A stretch of DNA of 46,344 nucleotides from positions 1 through 46,344 of the IMG/VR virus record IMGVR_UViG_3300048837_001192, one strand, 5' to 3'. Positions 1-8,634 of the stretch are shown here, piece after piece. The stretch comes from a virus. The position numbers and the translations under genes are program-made. Below the pieces are notes generated by a model that saw nothing but the letters and a program-made list of their open reading frames with translations, had not been told where the DNA came from and ran no database searches. Within the stretch, counting starts at the first letter, position 1; each line of letters starts with the position of its first letter.

Positions 1-127
1 CGCGCGAGCGGGGGCTTTGCGTTGTACACTCGCGGGATGACGGTTGCCCGCGTGCTGCTACAAACGGCCGGGGAATTGTAATTGGACACCCCAGCGCCAC
101 GGGGTACATTGATTCCGTCAGCGCAGG
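1..127. repeat. Terminal direct repeat (equal to 46218-46344)
   Basis: These 127 bases are identical to the last 127 bases of the window and to 45750-45876. They hold the right arm of a terminator hairpin, a linker, and the promoter of the next cassette. The identity with the window end is consistent with a circular or terminally redundant genome. The same segment occurs a third time internally, so the overlap by itself is weaker evidence for circularity than a unique overlap would be. Confidence 0.9.
82..110 (+). promoter_or_regulatory. Sigma70-like promoter of plus-strand cassette 3
   Basis: A TTGGAC box (82-87) is separated by 17 bp from TACATT (105-110). The spacer contains an ACCCC/GGGGT inverted repeat. 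The same promoter occurs at 45344 and 45831, each time ahead of a small gene. It should drive the genes at 165-945. The assignment rests on box match, ideal spacing and threefold conservation. Confidence 0.7.
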
Positions 128-164
128 GCTGACCCGGCCTGCCAGCCGGAAACCGGAGAAAGCC

Positions 165-656
165 ATGAACACTATCGCACGCGCTCGCATCGACCTCGCC
201 CAGGCACTGCGACATTACGGCGTCCGCTGCTCGCGCGAAGAGGTGAGCGGCCTTTCGGAAAGCCGCTACTTCGTTGCCAGCAAGGGCGGCCGCAAGTGCA
301 ACGTCCGCGTGAGCGATCACGACCTTCCCAGCCTGTACGCTTACACCGGCGGAGCCGACGGCAAGACCCGCCGCGTGGACGTGCGACCCGACCACATAGA
401 CTGGGCAGTGCCGGCGATCCTTGCCGAGCTCGGCATGGCCGCCGAGGCCGAGATTGAGCGGGCTTACGACGCGGCGCGCGAAGAGAATAGCCGCTGGAAT
501 TTCGAGCGCTCACCCGCCGCCGTAGCGTGGAGGGAGACCCGCGCGAAGATCGAAGAGTGGCTGGACGCTCACCGCGACGGCTGGCGCGCGCTGACCGGCA
601 GGCGCCGCAAGCGCGCGCTGGAAGCGGGCAGGAAGGCGGTCAGCCATGCGGCCTAG
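165..656 (+). CDS. Hypothetical protein of plus-strand cassette 3
   Basis: A 163-residue soluble protein of unknown function. A purine-rich GGAGAAAG ribosome site precedes the ATG. The middle is acidic, and the C-terminus is a strongly basic helix (around RRRKRALEAGRK). No known domain is recognised. It is the first gene after a copy of the repeated promoter, so it probably belongs to an early or accessory plus-strand transcript. Its last codons overlap the start of the next gene at 646, which points to coupled translation. It could be a host-takeover or anti-defence factor, but nothing in the sequence proves that. Confidence 0.75.
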   Translation: MNTIARARIDLAQALRHYGVRCSREEVSGLSESRYFVASKGGRKCNVRVSDHDLPSLYAYTGGADGKTRRVDVRPDHIDWAVPAILAELGMAAEAEIERAYDAAREENSRWNFERSPAAVAWRETRAKIEEWLDAHRDGWRALTGRRRKRALEAGRKAVSHAA

Positions 657-945
657 TGACTGGCTGTTCGCCGACGACGCCTACGGGCTGGCGGAGTACG
701 TCATCCACCGGGCTGCGCCTCGGTTCATCGCGCGGCTGGTGGACGACGAGGTGGATGACTTCGGCCCGCGCGGGCTGACGCTCAGCCTGGATGAGCGTCA
801 GGCGCTGGTCGAGATCGACTGGATTGACCCGCCGCCCGACGACCTGACGGCACTGATCCGCGACGTGCGGATGGCGCTGGCGGTCTACGAGGAACGCCTG
901 GAGGCGGACGTCGAGAACGCTGACGTCGAGAACGCTGACGAATGA
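646..945 (+). CDS. Hypothetical acidic protein ending in a duplicated DVENA motif
   Basis: A 99-residue acidic protein of unknown function whose ATG overlaps the end of the preceding gene by 11 bp. The C-terminus contains the pentapeptide DVENA twice in tandem, encoded by a perfect 15-bp duplication. No transmembrane segment or known domain is visible. A terminator hairpin follows about 65 bp downstream, so this is likely the last gene of its short transcript. Confidence 0.7.
   Translation: MRPSDWLFADDAYGLAEYVIHRAAPRFIARLVDDEVDDFGPRGLTLSLDERQALVEIDWIDPPPDDLTALIRDVRMALAVYEERLEADVENADVENADE
907..936 (+). repeat. 15-bp perfect tandem duplication
   Basis: The 15-bp unit gacgtcgagaacgct occurs twice in a row and encodes DVENA-DVENA at the end of the gene at 646-945. 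It keeps the reading frame and looks like a recent slippage duplication. Confidence 0.9.
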
Positions 946-1007
946 CGGGCTAGGCTGGCAGGCCGAAGAGGGGAGGTCTCCGCCTCCTCCTGCCCGTCGC
1001 CCACCCT

Positions 1008-1032
1008 AAGCCCCTGCGCAAGCGGGGGCTTT
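1008..1032 (+). terminator. Rho-independent terminator of plus-strand cassette 3
   Basis: An AAGCCCC-rich arm and a GCGGGGGCTT arm form a hairpin around a GCAA loop, with one mismatched stem position. It is a degenerate version of the perfect terminators at 45742 and 46210 and is followed by the same flanking sequence. It should end the transcript covering 165-945. Confidence 0.75.
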
Positions 1033-1103
1033 GCGTTGTACACTCGCGGCATGAGACCGAGTACGAGCTGGCCGACGACGGCCGCGAGGGCGCGTTCCGC
1101 CGC

Positions 1104-1514
1104 GTGCAGGATCACCTGGTTGCCTGCGAAGAACTCAACCGCGAGGTGCTTGACTGCGCCGACCGTCTGCGCGAGGGGCGCGAGCGCGACCTGGCCGGGC
1201 TGATGACCCGCGGCCGCGCCGAGGAATTGCTCGACGCCCTGCCCCACGACATCCCGGGCCTGCCCGACCTGCGCTGCGCCCTGTTCACGCTGGTGAGCGA
1301 CCTCGAGCGCCGGCAGCAGGTGCGCGAGTGTGAGCTGCTGGAAGAGAAGGCCGCGAAGCTGTCGATGTTCGCCGCGGACCGGCGCGAGCTGAGGCGCGCC
1401 GAGAAGGCCTGGCAGGACGTGATCTTCTGGCTCTCGCGCCACCAGCACCCGGAGAAAGACACGCTGCTCGCCCGCGCACAGGCGGAACTGTTGGAGCTGG
1501 CCGCCCGCGCCTGA
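1104..1514 (+). CDS. Hypothetical helical protein, possibly 5'-truncated
   Basis: The longest supported frame begins with GTG at 1104 and encodes 136 residues, rich in Glu, Arg and Leu and probably mostly alpha-helical. Coding-like sequence continues in the same frame upstream to about 1050 (HETEYELADDG...), but no ATG or good ribosome site lies there; the frame runs back into the terminator repeat. The gene may have lost its original start through recombination between cassette repeats, or may use GTG. Its stop abuts the stop of the convergent minus-strand gene at 1515. Function unknown. Confidence 0.55.
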   Translation: MQDHLVACEELNREVLDCADRLREGRERDLAGLMTRGRAEELLDALPHDIPGLPDLRCALFTLVSDLERRQQVRECELLEEKAAKLSMFAADRRELRRAEKAWQDVIFWLSRHQHPEKDTLLARAQAELLELAARA

Positions 1515-1790
1515 TCAGGGCCCGGCAGGCGGGCGGTTGTCGGGTGCGATCCTGGCCAGCTTGGACTCAGCTGCGGCGAGACGTTCCTCGACCGTGGCTT
1601 CCCGTTCCACCTTTGCGGTCCAGCTCCAGGCGCTCGCGATGGCGGCGGCGTCGGCGCGCTGCTGCTCGGTTGCCTCGGGGCGGAAGTCGACACGGATGGA
1701 GTCGTCGTTGCGCCGCGCCACACCATCGATGGGCGCGACGGCCGCGATCGCAGCGTAAAGGTCCAGCGTACTTACGGGTCTCGTGCTCAA
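1515..1790 (-). CDS. Hypothetical protein at the end of the late operon (tail-fibre associated?)
   Basis: A 91-residue protein, last gene of the minus-strand late operon. Its start overlaps the stop of the large fibre-like gene by 4 bp (ATGA). The C-terminal half is a charged helix that may form a short coiled coil. No family is recognised. Position right after a fibre gene makes a fibre chaperone or small tail protein plausible, but this is inferred from order only. Confidence 0.75.
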   Translation of the reverse strand: MSTRPVSTLDLYAAIAAVAPIDGVARRNDDSIRVDFRPEATEQQRADAAAIASAWSWTAKVEREATVEERLAAAESKLARIAPDNRPPAGP

Positions 1791-4700
1791 GCCCGGAACT
1801 CCCCCATGATGCCGCTCATAACCGTCACCGTGCCAAGGTCGCCCTCAAGTGTCGGCGTGCCTGCGCGGGCGTACTCCAGCGCCTGGTAGTAGTGATAGCC
1901 GATAGCTCCCTGAATCAGCTTCTCGGCGGTCAGCATCATGCGACCGGAGGTGTTCATCGTCGCTTCGTTGCGGAGGTCGCTGCTGTCTGCGCTGGTCGTG
2001 TCCAGGCCGATGCCGACACCAATCGCCTGCGCCGTCGAGCTGGTGAGCGCGGAGGCGCGGGTGACGACGCGGTGCCAGTCCTCCTGCACGCCGATCACGA
2101 CCTCGATGCGGTTGTCGGTGGCGTTGTTCAGGCTGCGCCAGGTCGCTGACGTGTAAACCCACGAATTGGTGTCCTCGCGGACGTGCGGGTAGACCGGCAC
2201 CCGATTGTAGTAGTTCCAGATCAGCAGCTTGGCGCTGGCGCTGGTGCCGCCGTCTGTGACCCACGCCGTCGTGGTCGCGCCCGTCGCGTAGAAGGTGCCG
2301 ACGTAGCGCCGCGAGGCATCGCCGCTCTTGACCGGGACGCCGTCCTGCGTGGTCAGGGCCGTGGCTCGCGCGGTGGCGCTCGTCCAGGCCACGAACTCAA
2401 GCGTCAGCGTGCCCGCATTGTTGTGCAGGAACACGTCGTAGGGGCGGCTCGACGTGAGCCCGCTGAGCGCCTTCGACACCGCCGCGCTCATGTGGTGGAT
2501 GCGCCAGCGCGAGTTGGTCGTGTCGTACAGCGCCACGCGGTTGCCCTTGTACGGCTGCAGGTACAGCGTGCTGACGCTCGCGTTGTCGAAAATGGGCACC
2601 GCCAGCGTCGACGACGGGCTGAGCCGCGCCTCGAACACCAGGCCGGCCAGCGCCAGGAGGTGCTGCGGGTCAGAGTGCCCGCCGGTCAAGGGCGGCTTGA
2701 AGATCCCGATGTAGCTGTCGAGCGCAGGCGTGAGCTCCGTCGCGCCACCCAGCTGGTTGGCGATGGAGTCGTCCAGGTCGCCGAGGTCGGCCAGGTTCTG
2801 GCTGACCTCGAGGTAATCCGCGTGGCTGTGGACGGCCGCCGCGAAGTCCGCGTCCGAGAAACCGCTGTCCTTGACCACCTTGCCCGTGGCATCGGCGAAG
2901 CTGGCGAAGTTGCCCGTGGTGGCGCCGGCCGGGCCGGTCACGTCGCCGGAGCCGCCTCCCGCCGTGAGGTCGTGTTCGTCGCCGGCGTCGTCCTTCCAGT
3001 ACAGGCCGTCGCTCTTGGCGTACAGCACGCCGTAACCGCTGGCGGGTGTGCCCGGCGCGCTGATCTCCGGCAGGCGCAGGGCGCCGCCGAGCCAGAGCTG
3101 GCGGTCCGTCTGCGTCGCGCCCTCCTCGTCGATGAAGTCGATCGCCATGTCGGCGATGTTCGGGTCGGCGTCGCGCGAGAAGTCGAGGCGCAGGCGCGCG
3201 CCTTTCACCACGCCCCAGTAGTCGGGTTTCAGGCTGCCCAGGCCGATCTCGCTGTTCGTCACCTGCAGTCCGCCCGAGTGCGCGGCCGCGAACACACCCA
3301 GGCTGAATCCGTCGCGCGGGGCGTCGCTGATCGGGTTGATGGTCGTGTACAGCTCGTGCAGCAGCGTCTCCGCGCCCGCGTACATGATGCCGCCGGGGCC
3401 AAGCGCCGCGTTGCGACCGGTCATCCAGCCGTCGTCGTCGAAGCTCAGCTCCTCGAGGCGCGACTTGACCGGGCGCCAGCGCTCAAGCTTGCCCTCGGCG
3501 GCCGTGGCATTCTCGTACTGCGCGTGCCACAGGCCGTGGCCGGTCAGCGGCTGCTGGTTGAACTGGCGCTCGGTGAACTTGTAGCGGTCCATCCACAACG
3601 CGTCGACCTCATCGGCGAAGGTCGCGTAGCTGGGCCCGTCGTTGCTGTGACCGCCCTCGGGCCAGTCGCTGGTTCCCGGCGCGTCCGGGCCGTTCGGGAT
3701 CGGGTGTCCGTACATGCTGGGCGACTCGATCTCGTCAGGCGTGGTCACGCTGGGGCGCGGGGCGCCCTCGTAGGGGACCTTCAGGAAGGTTGTCGGCGGC
3801 GCGCTCTTGACGCCTCCCGGGTCATCCTGGTCGGTCGGCTGCTTGTTGCCACCAGGATCATTCTTCGCGCCACCCGGGTCGCTCTTCTGCGCACCCGGAT
3901 CGTACTCGCGGAACGGGCTCCAGCTCATCCACTTCTTGGTGCCGAGCGCCGTTCCGCACTTCGTCGCGTGAGTCGCGGCCTCGTCCTCGCGCCACTCGAC
4001 GCGCTGGACAAACGGGCCTTTTGCTCCGCGCCGCCATGGGCGGTTCACGAACTCAGCCGGGCTGTAAAGGATGCCGCGATCCGTGTCGCCGAACAGCGTG
4101 CGCGTGATGTGCAGGCCGCCCTGCATGATCATTGAGGCGCCGTCGATGTCCGGCATGCCGAGATCATGCTGGCCATCGTCAGCGGGATGGGCAAAGCCCC
4201 AACCCTCAGCGGACAGGGTTGCCTCAGCCTTCGCAAAATGAGCGCCGCCCCAGCCGGTGTTGTCGCCAGCGCTGCGGGTGAAGTTCAGCAGGGCCGAGAA
4301 CAGCGGCTCTTCGGGCTCAGCGCTGCTGGTGCTGCGCCCCGACTGGCAGAACGATTCGAGCCACGGCCGCACGCGGGTCAGGCTGTGCAGGCCGGCGGTC
4401 CAGTCGCCGTCGCCCGTGCCCGGGTCGCTGATCTCGGTGCTATTGATCGGCGGGTTGTCTTCACGGTGATGCGCGATCAGGTGCGCGCGGTTCAGGAACA
4501 GCACGTGCTCGCGGTGGAAGCCGGGGCCGACGGCCGCGCCGCGCAACACCGCGCCTTCGAGCGGCCTGGCGCGGCGGATGTTCGGCAGCTGGTCGGCGGT
4601 GTTCGCGCCGGTTTCGTCCCAAGGGTGAACGCCGGGGGTGCGCTCGTCTGCGCTGTCCTTGAGCCACGCCAGGCGGTCGAGCGGCTGGTATTCCGCGACC

Positions 4701-4930
4701 ATCGCGTCGGCCGCGAGGAAGTCAGCGCCGCCCCAGGTTGTGCGGTCGTTGGTGAGGGCGAAGGCCTTGCCGCCGAGCTCGAGGCCCCAGCCCGCCGTGC
4801 CGACGTGGTTGCCCGAGCGCTTCGGCCCGCCACCCCAGCCCACGGGCGCCATGGACCACGCGGCGCGTTCGCGCTCCGGCGTGGCGAGCCAGGCGAGGCG
4901 GCCCTGCAGACCTGCGCGTTGAGTCCTCAT
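1787..4930 (-). CDS. Large tail fibre / receptor-binding-like structural protein
   Basis: A 1047-residue protein at the distal end of the tail module. The N-terminal 350 residues contain repeated GWGG/AGWG patterns. Around residues 355-395 is a low-complexity linker built on DPGG-x-K units. Beyond about residue 620 are features common in phage fibres: a short collar-like segment (SDGLYWKDDAGDEHDL), a GPAG-containing stretch and long beta-rich sequence. The C-terminal third would be the likely host-contact part. The start overlaps the upstream gene by 4 bp. Fibre identity is inferred from size, composition and position; no enzymatic domain was recognised. Confidence 0.7.
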   Translation of the reverse strand: MRTQRAGLQGRLAWLATPERERAAWSMAPVGWGGGPKRSGNHVGTAGWGLELGGKAFALTNDRTTWGGADFLAADAMVAEYQPLDRLAWLKDSADERTPGVHPWDETGANTADQLPNIRRARPLEGAVLRGAAVGPGFHREHVLFLNRAHLIAHHREDNPPINSTEISDPGTGDGDWTAGLHSLTRVRPWLESFCQSGRSTSSAEPEEPLFSALLNFTRSAGDNTGWGGAHFAKAEATLSAEGWGFAHPADDGQHDLGMPDIDGASMIMQGGLHITRTLFGDTDRGILYSPAEFVNRPWRRGAKGPFVQRVEWREDEAATHATKCGTALGTKKWMSWSPFREYDPGAQKSDPGGAKNDPGGNKQPTDQDDPGGVKSAPPTTFLKVPYEGAPRPSVTTPDEIESPSMYGHPIPNGPDAPGTSDWPEGGHSNDGPSYATFADEVDALWMDRYKFTERQFNQQPLTGHGLWHAQYENATAAEGKLERWRPVKSRLEELSFDDDGWMTGRNAALGPGGIMYAGAETLLHELYTTINPISDAPRDGFSLGVFAAAHSGGLQVTNSEIGLGSLKPDYWGVVKGARLRLDFSRDADPNIADMAIDFIDEEGATQTDRQLWLGGALRLPEISAPGTPASGYGVLYAKSDGLYWKDDAGDEHDLTAGGGSGDVTGPAGATTGNFASFADATGKVVKDSGFSDADFAAAVHSHADYLEVSQNLADLGDLDDSIANQLGGATELTPALDSYIGIFKPPLTGGHSDPQHLLALAGLVFEARLSPSSTLAVPIFDNASVSTLYLQPYKGNRVALYDTTNSRWRIHHMSAAVSKALSGLTSSRPYDVFLHNNAGTLTLEFVAWTSATARATALTTQDGVPVKSGDASRRYVGTFYATGATTTAWVTDGGTSASAKLLIWNYYNRVPVYPHVREDTNSWVYTSATWRSLNNATDNRIEVVIGVQEDWHRVVTRASALTSSTAQAIGVGIGLDTTSADSSDLRNEATMNTSGRMMLTAEKLIQGAIGYHYYQALEYARAGTPTLEGDLGTVTVMSGIMGEFRA

Positions 4931-6939
4931 GCGAGCACCTTCCCGCCAAGCTCCGATTTGCGCAGCGTTTCGCGCAGGCGTCGGCGCATCTCGCGCGCCT
5001 GCTCATTGTCCAGCTCGCCGACCTCGATCCGGCTGGTGACTGCCAGCCCGTCGACCTGCAGCGCGAGGCCGGCCACCGCCTGCTGCGGGTGGCCGAGGTC
5101 AGCGATCAGCCCGGTGCCGATCGCCACGCCGTCGCCGCCGACCAGTGTGCCAAGTCTCTCGCGTAGCACGCGCGCGCGGCGAGCGGCGTCGGCCTTGACC
5201 TGGTCCTCGTTGAGCGGCTTGCCTAATCCGTCGCTGTGGGGCTCGAAGCTGACCCGGCTGGGGTCCACGAAGTTGCGCAGCATGTACAGCTCGTTGCCGA
5301 CCTCGGCTTCCAGCACATCGACGTCGCCGTCCTCGAAGCCGGGCTCCTCGACGGCCCACCAGCGCGAGGCGTCGTTGGGCATCCCGCGCGTGGCCACGAA
5401 ATAGACGTTTACCTCGAAGGGCGGCACGCTCGAGTCGTAGCGGATGAAAGTCAGGTCTTCCGGCGCGGGGATGTGCGTGGCGGGCACCGGCACGTCGAAC
5501 GGCTTGCCGTCGTCCATGGCCATGGTGGTGCGCACCTGCACCTGCAGGATGCCATCCTTGTTGTTGCCGAGTCTGCCCGGGTACACGGCGAGTTGCCGGC
5601 CGGGCTCGGGCTTGGGCGTCAGGCGGATGATCTCGCCGGGCGCTGAGCCTTCCCAGCTCGGGATGAACGGCGCGACCGGCAGGGTGCCGGAGTCGTTTTT
5701 CTTGTAGCTGCGGAACACAATGTTGTCGTCCCACGTGACCTGGGTGTCGTTGTCGCCGTCCACCTCGGCGAGGTACTCGGTGTACTCCATGCGCACGGCC
5801 GCGCCGCTGACGTCGCCGCTGTACGTGACGTTGCCGTCCTTGTCGGTGGCGCTCTCGAAGTAGCCGAAGACCGGGTCGCGCCAGCCTCCGCGGCGGCCGA
5901 GCTGGTCCGGATACTTCACGCGCCACAGCAGGCGCCAGTCGCGGCGGATTATGTTGATGACTTCACGGGCGTTGACGTTGCCGCCGCGAACGGGCTCCAG
6001 GGTTGTGCCCTCGAAGTTCGGGCGCATGATGACGTCGGCAATGCGCTCATCGTAGATTTCGGTGGCATCGTAGTCGTAGTGCACCAGCAGTTCGTCGAGC
6101 GTGCCGTACCGGCCGTCGAAGTTGTAAACCTGCTCGAGCAGTATCTCGACCTCCTTGGGGATCGTGATGCTGCTGGTCGAGCGGTCGTCGGGCTCGAGGT
6201 TGCCGCAGCGCTGGGCGTGGCGCTCCCAGTAATGGAATCGCAAGACGCGAGGCAGCCCGCGCGGTGTGCGTGACTGCACGGACCACGAGGGCCGGGCGCC
6301 AACCAGCCAGTTGTAGGCATCGAGCATCAGGTCGAGGGCGCTGCCGCGTTTCACGAAGCGCAGGTAGCCGTCCACGCCGACCACCGGGTCGACGGCCAGC
6401 AGCTCGGTGACGCGCTTGCCGGCTTCCGTCAGTACCATCCCCGCCAGGCTCTCGCCGTCCGGGATCTCGTAGTCCGGGTCGTCAAGCAGGTCGGCGAATG
6501 CGTCCGGCGCGAGGTCGGCCTCAAGCTCGGCGATCAGCGGCGCTAGGTACTCGAACAGCTCCCGCGCGTACTGGAAGCGGGTGTTGTTCAGGTAGCCGTC
6601 TTTCCAGCGCAGGTTGACGTCGGCCGGGCAGACGCGGTTTTGCAGGTCCTTGCGCAGGTCGGCCAGCGTGACGGTGCTGACCCGGTTGTCGACGCGGGTG
6701 ATGTCGGTGATCCGCAGGCCGTAGATGCGCAGGTGTTCCTCGCCGCCGTTCACGGTGCCCGCTTCCCCGGTGTTGAACACATCAAGCGCGCAGGTGTAGG
6801 GCAGGCCGGCAAACTCGTCTTCCTTGCCCGCAAGCTGGCGGATGGTGACCTCCCACGGCTCCCAGCCACGGGTGAGCCTCCACTCGAACCGGGTGGGATC
6901 GAGGCGCACGCCCTCCAGCATCAAGCGGGTATATGCCAT
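4927..6939 (-). CDS. Large tail / baseplate-hub-like protein
   Basis: A 670-residue protein between the 483-residue tail protein and the fibre gene, joined to both by stop-start overlaps. The N-terminal region (around VTIRQLAGKEDEF) and the following acidic segments resemble tail-hub or tip components in general character, but I cannot place it in a named family. It is rich in Asp, Gly and aromatic residues, with a basic helical C-terminus (EMRRRLRETLRK). Tail-tip role is inferred from order: tape-measure candidate, 483-aa protein, this protein, fibre. Confidence 0.6.
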   Translation of the reverse strand: MAYTRLMLEGVRLDPTRFEWRLTRGWEPWEVTIRQLAGKEDEFAGLPYTCALDVFNTGEAGTVNGGEEHLRIYGLRITDITRVDNRVSTVTLADLRKDLQNRVCPADVNLRWKDGYLNNTRFQYARELFEYLAPLIAELEADLAPDAFADLLDDPDYEIPDGESLAGMVLTEAGKRVTELLAVDPVVGVDGYLRFVKRGSALDLMLDAYNWLVGARPSWSVQSRTPRGLPRVLRFHYWERHAQRCGNLEPDDRSTSSITIPKEVEILLEQVYNFDGRYGTLDELLVHYDYDATEIYDERIADVIMRPNFEGTTLEPVRGGNVNAREVINIIRRDWRLLWRVKYPDQLGRRGGWRDPVFGYFESATDKDGNVTYSGDVSGAAVRMEYTEYLAEVDGDNDTQVTWDDNIVFRSYKKNDSGTLPVAPFIPSWEGSAPGEIIRLTPKPEPGRQLAVYPGRLGNNKDGILQVQVRTTMAMDDGKPFDVPVPATHIPAPEDLTFIRYDSSVPPFEVNVYFVATRGMPNDASRWWAVEEPGFEDGDVDVLEAEVGNELYMLRNFVDPSRVSFEPHSDGLGKPLNEDQVKADAARRARVLRERLGTLVGGDGVAIGTGLIADLGHPQQAVAGLALQVDGLAVTSRIEVGELDNEQAREMRRRLRETLRKSELGGKVLA

Positions 6940-8390
6940 CAGACGTCGCTTCCTGTAGGCGAGAAGTAGCCCTGTCCGTCGAAAGCGCCATCGCTACCCT
7001 GCGCCCCTTGGATACCGCCGCCGTCGCCGCCGCTGAGCTTCATCCATTCGCCGGCCCAGCCGACGCGGTAGATGGTCGGGCCTTCGCCGTGCGGCGGCTC
7101 GATGATCGGCCTGGTCGGCTTCCACTGCAGCTCGAACCAGGTGTCGTCGATGAAGGGCGGGCGCCGCGGCGTGTACAGGTAGCTGCTGCGGCAGTAGCCG
7201 GTCTGGCGGCAGCGCAGGTTCGGGCCGTTCTCGTCCTGAAACACCACGTGCCCCTTGGAGCCCTGCAGAACTACGTCGCTGGGCGTGAGCTCGAACTCGA
7301 CGTTGTCGCTGAACTCGTAGACGCCGTCGAACTCGGCCACGCCCATCGCCGCGAAAAGAATCTCGCCGGTCTTGCCTGTCGGGGTGAACTCGATTTCCTC
7401 CTGCAGCTCGACCGTGATGTTGCGGCGCGCCTCGAGGTCGGCCTTCATCACGTCGAAGCAGGCGCGCGCGGCGGCGTCGAGACTGCCGGAGGCAACCACG
7501 CTGGTGTCGCTGGCGTCGAAGGTGGTGTCCTGCTCGGTCTTGAACTGCAGGCGGCCGGTGATCAGCACGTCGAGGCCGGGACGTGCACCGGCTTCCTGCG
7601 GCAGGCGGGCGCGCTGGCGCACGCTCATCTCGCAGTCGCCGTCCACCACGTTGTCGAATGCGGAGTCCGATGCCCACGCAGCAGGCAGCATGCTGAGCAC
7701 GACCACGGCCTGGGCCGGCGTGTAGGCCGCATCCGGCACCGGGTTGGCGGCGTTGGGCTGCTGCGGCATGTCGGGGATCCCGCCCGACACAAAGCGGGTT
7801 GTCGTGGCGTTCATCCAGGCGGGCCAGGCCGTGCCCGCGCGCATGCCCTGCAGCCACGCGGCAGCGTTGGTGCGGCTGTTGAATGTGCAGGTGCCGACCA
7901 CGGAGGCCTTGCCCTGGCTCTCGAACATGAACGACCAGACCGGCCCGTCGAGGCTGCCCGCCACGTCGCCGGCGCTGCCGGTCGCGGGCGCCACGCGCTC
8001 GACAGTCAGGATGACCAGCACGAGGCCATTCTCGTCGCCCTCGTCGACCTCAACCTGGCCGGTGACACGCTGCCAGCTACCATCGCTGACCTTCCAGTCC
8101 TTCAGCGTTGTGCCCGCCGCGCTCTCCATGACAATGTCCGCCTGGACTGTCTTGGTGACGGCGGAGACCAGCGCGTCGCGGCTGGTCTTCATGTTCGCGA
8201 CGGTGTCGCGGTCTACCTGGACGACGAAGGTGATCTGCGCCGAGTTGCGATCCTCGCGCCAACGCAGGTAGCCGGGGCGCCCCGCGTCCAGGTTCTCCCC
8301 GGCCAGCAGGCGGCAGCCCGCGGTGGTGCTGGTGCTGCCGGTCTCGGCCGCGTCGATGATGTAGCTTCCGATCTTGAGGCGCATGCTCAT
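6939..8390 (-). CDS. Tail structural protein (distal-tail-like)
   Basis: A 483-residue protein whose stop overlaps the start of the next gene (TGATG). The sequence is beta-rich with scattered cysteines and a Gly-rich C-terminus (SGGDGGGIQGAQGSDG). Its position downstream of the coiled-coil tape-measure candidate and upstream of the hub-like gene suits a distal tail or tail-tip protein. No diagnostic motif supports a specific family name. Confidence 0.6.
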   Translation of the reverse strand: MSMRLKIGSYIIDAAETGSTSTTAGCRLLAGENLDAGRPGYLRWREDRNSAQITFVVQVDRDTVANMKTSRDALVSAVTKTVQADIVMESAAGTTLKDWKVSDGSWQRVTGQVEVDEGDENGLVLVILTVERVAPATGSAGDVAGSLDGPVWSFMFESQGKASVVGTCTFNSRTNAAAWLQGMRAGTAWPAWMNATTTRFVSGGIPDMPQQPNAANPVPDAAYTPAQAVVVLSMLPAAWASDSAFDNVVDGDCEMSVRQRARLPQEAGARPGLDVLITGRLQFKTEQDTTFDASDTSVVASGSLDAAARACFDVMKADLEARRNITVELQEEIEFTPTGKTGEILFAAMGVAEFDGVYEFSDNVEFELTPSDVVLQGSKGHVVFQDENGPNLRCRQTGYCRSSYLYTPRRPPFIDDTWFELQWKPTRPIIEPPHGEGPTIYRVGWAGEWMKLSGGDGGGIQGAQGSDGAFDGQGYFSPTGSDV

Positions 8391-8425
8391 GCCGCTACCC
8401 TGTAGAAGTCACCACGGAGGTCGCC

Positions 8426-8632
8426 ATGCCTGTAGACGAAACGCCAAACTACCAGCGAAAGCAGAAGCCGATGCCGGCGGAGACGCCGCTGCCGCGCGAC
8501 CTGCAAGCAGAAAACGACGAACTGCGCAACCGTGTCGAGAAGCTTGAAAAACGCGAGGGCGGGCCGGTGCTGCTGCTGATCGCCATCGTGCTGTTCTTCG
8601 CGGTAGTGTACTGGCTGACTACGCTGTTCTAG
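8426..8632 (+). CDS. Small coiled-coil membrane protein, plus strand
   Basis: A 68-residue protein on the strand opposite to its neighbours, preceded by GGAGG five bases before the ATG. Residues about 27-44 are a charged helix (LQAENDELRNRVEKLEK), followed by one strongly hydrophobic segment (LLLIAIVLFFAVVYWLTTLF) at the very C-terminus. It fills the gap between two minus-strand tail genes. This tail-anchored layout would suit a membrane-acting accessory or lysis-related protein, but function is unknown. Confidence 0.7.
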   Translation: MPVDETPNYQRKQKPMPAETPLPRDLQAENDELRNRVEKLEKREGGPVLLLIAIVLFFAVVYWLTTLF

Positions 8633-8634
8633 GT

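Noticed and set aside
2183-4135. Long plus-strand open frame opposite the fibre gene
   Set aside because: Arg/Ala/Val-rich shadow of a high-GC gene on the other strand; the minus frame has natural composition and coupling.
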